Shown here: positions 63,185 through 64,000 of the stretch, piece by piece
How positions within the stretch are numbered: the stretch's first letter is position 1
Layout: the number at the start of each line of letters is the position of its first letter
Source: Clostridium sp. TW13
GTDB taxonomy: Bacteria; Bacillota; Clostridia; Clostridiales; Clostridiaceae
Reading direction: 5' to 3'
NCBI RefSeq assembly: GCF_024345225.1
Contig: NZ_BROD01000001.1
Location: 3,234,362 to 3,298,361, forward strand
DNA length: 64,000 bases
The notes under the pieces: model-generated
The model's input: only the letters and a program-made list of their open reading frames with translations
What the model was told of the DNA's origin: nothing
Databases searched by the model: none
Position numbers and translations under genes: made by a program

Positions 63185-64000
63185 TTAATATGTTCTATTT
63201 TGTCTTTTTATGAACTCTTTTAGCGCTTTTTGCCATTCTCTTACTTCATTTCCTACAGTAACTCTAAGCATCATATTGTCTAGAGATGAGTAAGTTGGCC
63301 TCTTAGTTGGGCTTGGAAATTCATCTGAAGTACATGGATTTACTATACACTCTATATTCCCATATTCTACAATCTTCGAAGCAAAATCATACCAACTGCA
63401 TTCACCCTCTCCTGTACAATGATATATCCCATATTCATCAGTGAGTATTATTTTTAACAAATGATGAATTAAATCTTCAGCGTTAGTAGGATTCCCCTTT
63501 TGGTCATTTACTACTTTAAGCACTCCTCTTTCTTGCGCAGCCTTCATTATTGTGTATACAAAGTTCTTACCATTATATCCGTAAAGCCATGATGTTCTGA
63601 CAATATAATATTTTGAACAAAACTCTCTTACAAATTCTTCTCCCGCAAGCTTAGTTTTTCCATAAACACTTTGAGGTGCTGGCAACTCATATTCTTTTAA
63701 TGGAACATTTCCTTCCCCTGAAAAAACATAATCTGTGGAAATATGTAAAAGCTTAGCGCCTATACCTTCACATGCTATGGCTAAATTTCTAGCTCCTAAT
63801 GCATTTATTTGATAAGCTAGTTGCTCATTGCTTTCACACCCATCCACATTAGTATATGCAGCTGGATTTATTACTACATCCGGTCTCTGAATTGATATAA
63901 ACTCTTTTACCTTGTTTAGGTCTGATATATCTAACTCCTCTACATCAATCCCTAATACTTCAGCATTTTTAATTACTTCTGGTAATTCACCAATTTCAGA
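63185..64000 (-). CDS. rfbD: dTDP-4-dehydrorhamnose reductase, 5' part cut off by window
   Basis: RfbD is the last step of dTDP-L-rhamnose formation. The gene runs in from beyond the window end: bases 63848-64000 continue the frame as SEIGELPEVIKNAEVLG and VVINPAAYTNVDGCE, so the first start shown by the track inside the window (63847, a GTG) is not the true one. The reductase motifs STDYVFSGE and YGKTKLAGEE (Tyr-x3-Lys) are present. At least 272 residues can be read, near the usual 280-290, so only the N-terminal nucleotide loop is missing. With rfbA, B and C here, the whole rhamnose path is in this region. Confidence 0.94.
   Translation of the reverse strand, partial: SEIGELPEVIKNAEVLGIDVEELDISDLNKVKEFISIQRPDVVINPAAYTNVDGCESNEQLAYQINALGARNLAIACEGIGAKLLHISTDYVFSGEGNVPLKEYELPAPQSVYGKTKLAGEEFVREFCSKYYIVRTSWLYGYNGKNFVYTIMKAAQERGVLKVVNDQKGNPTNAEDLIHHLLKIILTDEYGIYHCTGEGECSWYDFASKIVEYGNIECIVNPCTSDEFPSPTKRPTYSSLDNMMLRVTVGNEVREWQKALKEFIKRQNRTY

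Noticed and set aside
1-64000. Transposase, integrase, prophage, tRNA or rRNA genes
   Set aside because: None was found by reading gene products and spacers; the repeats seen are non-coding.

Overview
The window is low-GC chromosomal DNA from an anaerobic, endospore-forming member of Clostridium in the broad sense. Evidence for this is a spore germination set (SleC, two Csp proteases, a GerA-family receptor), sporulation genes (prkA-yhbH-spoVR), rubrerythrins of two architectures, an iron-sulfur L-serine dehydratase in two subunits, a leucyl T-box leader and strong AGGAGG ribosome binding sites. The species cannot be fixed from the sequence alone. No rRNA, tRNA, CRISPR array, prophage or transposase gene was seen.

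Region 1 (1-13.6 kb): a cut-off diacylglycerol-kinase-like lipid kinase, a soluble chemoreceptor-like protein, phosphatidylserine synthase, and a small cluster of two unknown proteins with a rubrerythrin. These are followed by the sporulation operon prkA-yhbH-spoVR (minus strand). Next to it on the plus strand are the cortex hydrolase precursor sleC and two overlapping subtilisin-like csp genes, whose products would process pro-SleC at germination. Region 2 (13.6-29 kb): recQ, sdaAB-sdaAA, a TGS-type nucleoside kinase, a DUF421/DUF4363 pair, a nucleoid-associated protein, a CYTH protein, three envelope or unknown proteins, and a DUF711/ACT pair.

Region 3 (29-36 kb): a CPBP membrane protease and an envelope polymer cluster consisting of an LtaS-like synthase, GtrA and two tandem paralogous GT-C glycosyltransferases, then a reverse rubrerythrin. 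Region 4 (36-49 kb): T-box-controlled leuS, a HesB-like protein, a small alarmone synthetase, a DUF2225 protein, a second soluble chemoreceptor, a phosphoesterase, a FliK-like/FlhB-like pair, tyrS and a GAF-GGDEF protein. Region 5 (49-64 kb): a germinant receptor with the A and C genes on one strand and the B gene divergent, a 53-residue zinc-ribbon protein, trpS, galU, a five-domain-type secreted wall hydrolase, and a dTDP-rhamnose/GDP-mannose surface polysaccharide operon that runs off the window end.

The least explained content is non-coding. There are two families of short inverted-repeat elements. Family 1 has AAGGCATCTG ends and occurs at about 2.84, 15.4 and 36.76 kb; one copy supplies the last codons of a small gene. 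Family 2 is a palindrome of about 90 bp with AATGTTGGTGGACAA arms at 17.9, 24.8 and 36.2 kb. Very regular hairpins also close several genes. No complete novel system of several genes is claimed.
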